DNA of 9,203 nucleotides from Fibrobacter succinogenes. Its GTDB lineage: Bacteria > Fibrobacterota > Fibrobacteria > Fibrobacterales > CADBQJ01. The position numbers and the translations under genes are program-made. The stretch is taken from NCBI GenBank assembly GCA_902796785.1, contig CADBQJ010000057.1, forward strand, positions 1-9,203. The letters run 5' to 3'. Positions 6,033 to 9,203 of this stretch are shown here, in pieces (the stretch's first letter is position 1; every line of letters begins with the position of its first letter). The notes under the pieces are model-generated. The model worked only from the letters and a program-made list of their open reading frames with translations, was not told the origin of the DNA and made no database searches.

Positions 6033-7499
6033 TCAATAGCGCCTGCGCTGGCCGGCCGGGGGGATCCCCAGCTGCTCGCGGTACTTGGCCACGGTGCGGC
6101 GCGCCACGGCCAGCCCCTGCGAGCCGAGGAAGTCGGCGATGGCCTGGTCGGAGAAGGGCTTGGAGCGGTCCTCCCCCTCGAGCATCTTCCGGATGGCCTC
6201 CTTGAAGACCTCGGAGGAGGTGGCCTCCCCGGCGGCGCCGTCGGGGCCGCGCCGGACCACGCCGACGGTGAAGAGCGAGCGGAGGTCCACCACGCCGTGG
6301 TCGGTCTGGACGTAGCGCCCGGAGGTGACGCGGTTGACGGTGGACATGTGGAGCCCGGTGTCGTCGGCGATGTCCTGGAGGACCATCGGGCGGAGGTCGG
6401 CGCGCCGTCCGCCGAGGAAGAAGGCCTTCTGCCTGCGGACGATGGCCTTCACCACCAGCTCGATGGTGTTCCCCCGCTTGGCGAGCGCCGAGAGGAACGA
6501 GTTGGCGGCGGCGAGCTTCTCGCGCACGAAGGCCTTGTCCTCCCTGGAGGCGCGGTCGTCGTCGAGGATGGCGGCGTAGGTCCGGTTGACGCGCACGGCC
6601 GGCGCGTCGCCCCGGCAGAGGACGACCGAGAAGCGCCCGTCCTTCGCGGAGACCACGGCGTCGGGCGAGACCGTCCCGCTGCGCGGCGCCGACTCGAGGG
6701 CCGCGCCCGGATGGAGCTCCAGGCGGCCGATCTCCTCGATCGCCTTTTCGACCTCGCCCCTGGAGGTCCCGAGGATCGCGGCCAGCTCGGGCACGTTGCG
6801 CCGCTCGAGCAGGTCGAAGTGGGAGTCGAGGATCGCCAGCGCCAGGCGCGGGAAGCCGGGGATCCGCTCGGCCTGGAGCATCAGCGTCTCGCGCAGGTCG
6901 CGCCCGCCCAGCCCGACGGGGTCCAGGTCCCAGACCGCCTCGAGCGCCTTCCGCGAGGGCCCGGAGAGGCCGTCGAGGGAGAGCGCGCCGTCGATGTAGG
7001 AGTCCAGCTCGTCGCACCAGGGCTCCCGCGCGCCCGCCCGCGCCTGGCCGCCGGCCTGGCCGGCGGCCAGCCAGCCCCGCTCGTCGAGCGAGTCGACGAG
7101 GTAGCGGGCGCGCGGGAGGACCTCGGCGGGAAGGTCGGCGAGCTCGAGCTGCCGGAGCAGCTTCTCCTCGGGGGACTCCTCCGCGGCGATCTCGCGCGCG
7201 GGAGGCTCGTCCTCGTCGTCGGGCCCGCGCCGGACGCCGTCGCCGGCGGCCTCGCCGTCCGCGAGGCGTTCCGTCGCCTCGAACAGGTCGGAGTCGCCCT
7301 CGGCGCGCTCCTCGCGGGAATCGGATTCGGGCGCGGGCGGTGGCTCGTCGACCTCCTCGAGCAGCGGGTTGTTCTCCAGCTCCTCGCGGACCAGCGCCGC
7401 GAGCTCGGCGCTCTGCTTCTGCAGGACGCCCAGCGACTGCAGCATGCTCTGCGAGAGGCGCTGCGTCTGGACGAGGTTCTGCCGCTGCTCGAGGGACAT
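6033..7499 (-). CDS. rpoN: RNA polymerase sigma-54 factor
   Basis: Sigma-54 directs RNA polymerase to -24/-12 promoters and needs an activator ATPase to open DNA. The 488-residue protein has Region I (1-48), rich in Gln and Leu (LVQTQRLSQSMLQSLGVLQ), an acidic Region II linker (about 49-115) of variable sequence, the core-binding domain (about 116-300), a helix-turn-helix region (about 372-410, DIADDTGLHMSTVNRVTSGR) and the RpoN box ARRTVAKYRE at 466-475. A local Ala/Gly/Gln-rich insertion (144-157) lies in the core-binding domain; its first nine codons form a 27-bp palindrome. The ATG is 7 nt after the lptB stop. Regions that contact DNA and activator look intact, so the protein should work. 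No convincing -24/-12 site is seen in this window, so target genes lie elsewhere. Confidence 0.97.
   Translation of the reverse strand: MSLEQRQNLVQTQRLSQSMLQSLGVLQKQSAELAALVREELENNPLLEEVDEPPPAPESDSREERAEGDSDLFEATERLADGEAAGDGVRRGPDDEDEPPAREIAAEESPEEKLLRQLELADLPAEVLPRARYLVDSLDERGWLAAGQAGGQARAGAREPWCDELDSYIDGALSLDGLSGPSRKALEAVWDLDPVGLGGRDLRETLMLQAERIPGFPRLALAILDSHFDLLERRNVPELAAILGTSRGEVEKAIEEIGRLELHPGAALESAPRSGTVSPDAVVSAKDGRFSVVLCRGDAPAVRVNRTYAAILDDDRASREDKAFVREKLAAANSFLSALAKRGNTIELVVKAIVRRQKAFFLGGRRADLRPMVLQDIADDTGLHMSTVNRVTSGRYVQTDHGVVDLRSLFTVGVVRRGPDGAAGEATSSEVFKEAIRKMLEGEDRSKPFSDQAIADFLGSQGLAVARRTVAKYREQLGIPPAGQRRRY
7044..7070. repeat. 27-bp palindrome with 13-bp arms inside rpoN
   Basis: Arms 7044-7056 and 7058-7070 are perfect reverse complements with a single T at 7057 between them. 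They are made only of CTGG/GGCC/CGCC-type GC-rich steps. The repeat covers exactly codons 144-152 (LAAGQAGGQ) of rpoN. In mRNA it would form a very stable hairpin with a few bases unpaired at the tip. Confidence 0.85.
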
Positions 7500-7506
7500 G
7501 TTCCGG

Positions 7507-8256
<750 letters not shown>

Positions 8257-8258
8257 AG

Positions 8259-9203
8259 TCACTCCCGGGCCTTCGCCGCGGAATCCGGCTTCGCCACCGG
8301 CTTGCGCTCGCCGTAGTAGATGCCCGAGGCGGGCGCCCCTCCGGCGGACTTGCCGCGGATCTGCACGTTGTCGATCCGGCTTTCGGAGAAGCCCAGCAGC
8401 ACGGTGTCGCCGATCGCCTCGTTGCGCCCTTCCAGGCGCTCCTCGTCGAAATGATAATAAACGGTCTTCGCGTTCCCCGTCACCTTCCCGCGGCGCGGGC
8501 GGCCGGCGCGGAAGTCGAGCCGGAGGAACTCGCCGTCGGCGCGGTTGACGTACTCCCTGTTCTCGTCGGTGAAGAAGCGGCCCGTGGCCGCGCCGCGCGC
8601 CTCGAACCCGGTCACGCGCATCCCGTCGAACCACGCCTCGAGCGTGTCGCCGTCCACGCGGCTGTACTGGACCTTCCCGGTCCCGCGCTCCTCGGCCCGC
8701 TGCTGCCCCGTCGCGGAGCGCTCCACCCGGATGTGGCGGAGCTTGCGCTTCTCCAGGTCGATCCACATCCGCTCGCCGGAGATCTCCACGTCGTTCACGC
8801 CGGCGCGCGGGGAGCCGGAGAGTTCCATCGTCTCCTCCTCCCACCTGTAGACGCCGGAGTCGCAGCTCACGCGCAGCGCGCCGCGCAGCACGGTCACGCG
8901 CCCGAGCGCGCGGGCGGTCTTCGAGTTGCGGTCCACCTCGAAGCGGCGGGCGTCGATGGTCAGCGTGTCCCACCGGAGCGCCTTCGGGTCGGAGCTGTCG
9001 GCCTCGATGGCCACGAGGCGCGGGTGCCCCTCGGCCGTGGCGAACGAGGTGCGGCGGTCGTAGACGATGCGGTCGCCGGAGAGGCGGATCAGGTCGGCGG
9101 AGTCGCGCAGCTGCGCGGCCCCCTGCGCCATGGCCTTCTCGTTGCGGCGGTCGTAGACGCCCGACTCGGCGGAGAGCGACCCGCCCGGGTCGACGAAGCG
9201 GAA
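8259..9203 (-). CDS. OstA/LptA-like LPS-transport protein, 5' end missing
   Basis: Only the last 314 residues are present; the frame is open to the right edge, so the true start is beyond 9203. The sequence is a series of short beta-strand repeats of the OstA type, for example [52 protein letters not shown] and [18 protein letters not shown]. Such repeats stack into a beta-jellyroll groove that binds the lipid tails of LPS in the periplasm. The visible part alone is longer than E. coli LptA (185 residues), so this is a long OstA-like protein, possibly an LptA-LptC-like fusion or an LptD-like N-terminal module; the missing N-terminus would decide. It ends 2 nt before lptB, the usual lptA-lptB order. 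A cluster of AT-ending codons (8462-8451) is unlike the rest of the gene. Confidence 0.85.
   Translation of the reverse strand, partial: FRFVDPGGSLSAESGVYDRRNEKAMAQGAAQLRDSADLIRLSGDRIVYDRRTSFATAEGHPRLVAIEADSSDPKALRWDTLTIDARRFEVDRNSKTARALGRVTVLRGALRVSCDSGVYRWEEETMELSGSPRAGVNDVEISGERMWIDLEKRKLRHIRVERSATGQQRAEERGTGKVQYSRVDGDTLEAWFDGMRVTGFEARGAATGRFFTDENREYVNRADGEFLRLDFRAGRPRRGKVTGNAKTVYYHFDEERLEGRNEAIGDTVLLGFSESRIDNVQIRGKSAGGAPASGIYYGERKPVAKPDSAAKARE
8454..8483 (-). promoter_or_regulatory. Possible internal promoter in the OstA-like gene, upstream of lptB
   Basis: On the minus strand GTGACG (8483-8478, 4 of 6 matches to -35) and TATTAT (8459-8454, 5 of 6 to -10) are 18 nt apart. The -10-like stretch sits in four successive AT-ending codons (GTT TAT TAT CAT) in an otherwise GC-ending gene. 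Transcription would begin near 8447, about 190 nt before lptB. It is weak evidence on its own. Confidence 0.25.

Noticed and set aside
5908..7017. Minus-strand open frame overlapping rpoN in another frame
   Set aside because: Arg/Pro/Gly-rich off-frame translation of rpoN; the rpoN frame carries the RpoN box and helix-turn-helix.

Overview
The window looks like a chromosomal stretch from a GC-rich Gram-negative bacterium. By eye roughly two thirds or more of the bases are G or C. All ten recognised genes lie on the minus strand and read from right to left. The outer membrane is implied by an LptA/OstA-like protein, LptB and two MCE (MlaD-type) proteins. Finding HprK together with an HPr that carries Ser46, next to sigma-54, fits delta-proteobacteria-like or FCB-group lineages (for example a candidate phylum such as Eisenbacteria or Krumholzibacteriota). 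That taxonomic guess is inference only.

Order of transcription: (1) the 3' part of an OstA/LptA-like gene, running off the right edge; (2) lptB; (3) rpoN; (4) a 121-nt gap with a good sigma-70-type promoter and a leader hairpin; (5) hpf; (6) hprK; (7) MCE gene A; (8) MCE gene B; (9) ptsH (HPr); (10) ptsI (Enzyme I); (11) the start of an unrecognised exported protein, running off the left edge. Apart from the 121-nt and 40-nt gaps, genes are separated by only 1 to 8 nt, so this is one long operon or a few overlapping ones. There is no tRNA, rRNA, CRISPR array, insertion sequence or convincing intrinsic terminator.

How the parts fit: the right end belongs to the LPS-export machinery (periplasmic bridge protein and cytoplasmic ATPase). 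The centre is the conserved rpoN-hpf-hprK block. The left end is a phosphorelay: EI phosphorylates HPr on His15, and HprK can phosphorylate or dephosphorylate HPr on Ser46. No EIIA, sugar permease or RapZ gene is present here, so the relay looks regulatory rather than sugar-transporting within this window. Two tandem MCE genes, without their usual MlaE permease and MlaF ATPase, sit between hprK and ptsH.

Main points for a second look: a 27-bp near-perfect palindrome inside a local insertion in rpoN; a promoter plus 5' hairpin before hpf; a candidate promoter overlapping the stop codon of MCE gene A; a run of AT-ending codons inside the OstA-like gene that resembles a promoter; the orphan MCE pair; and an unknown secreted protein coupled to ptsI.
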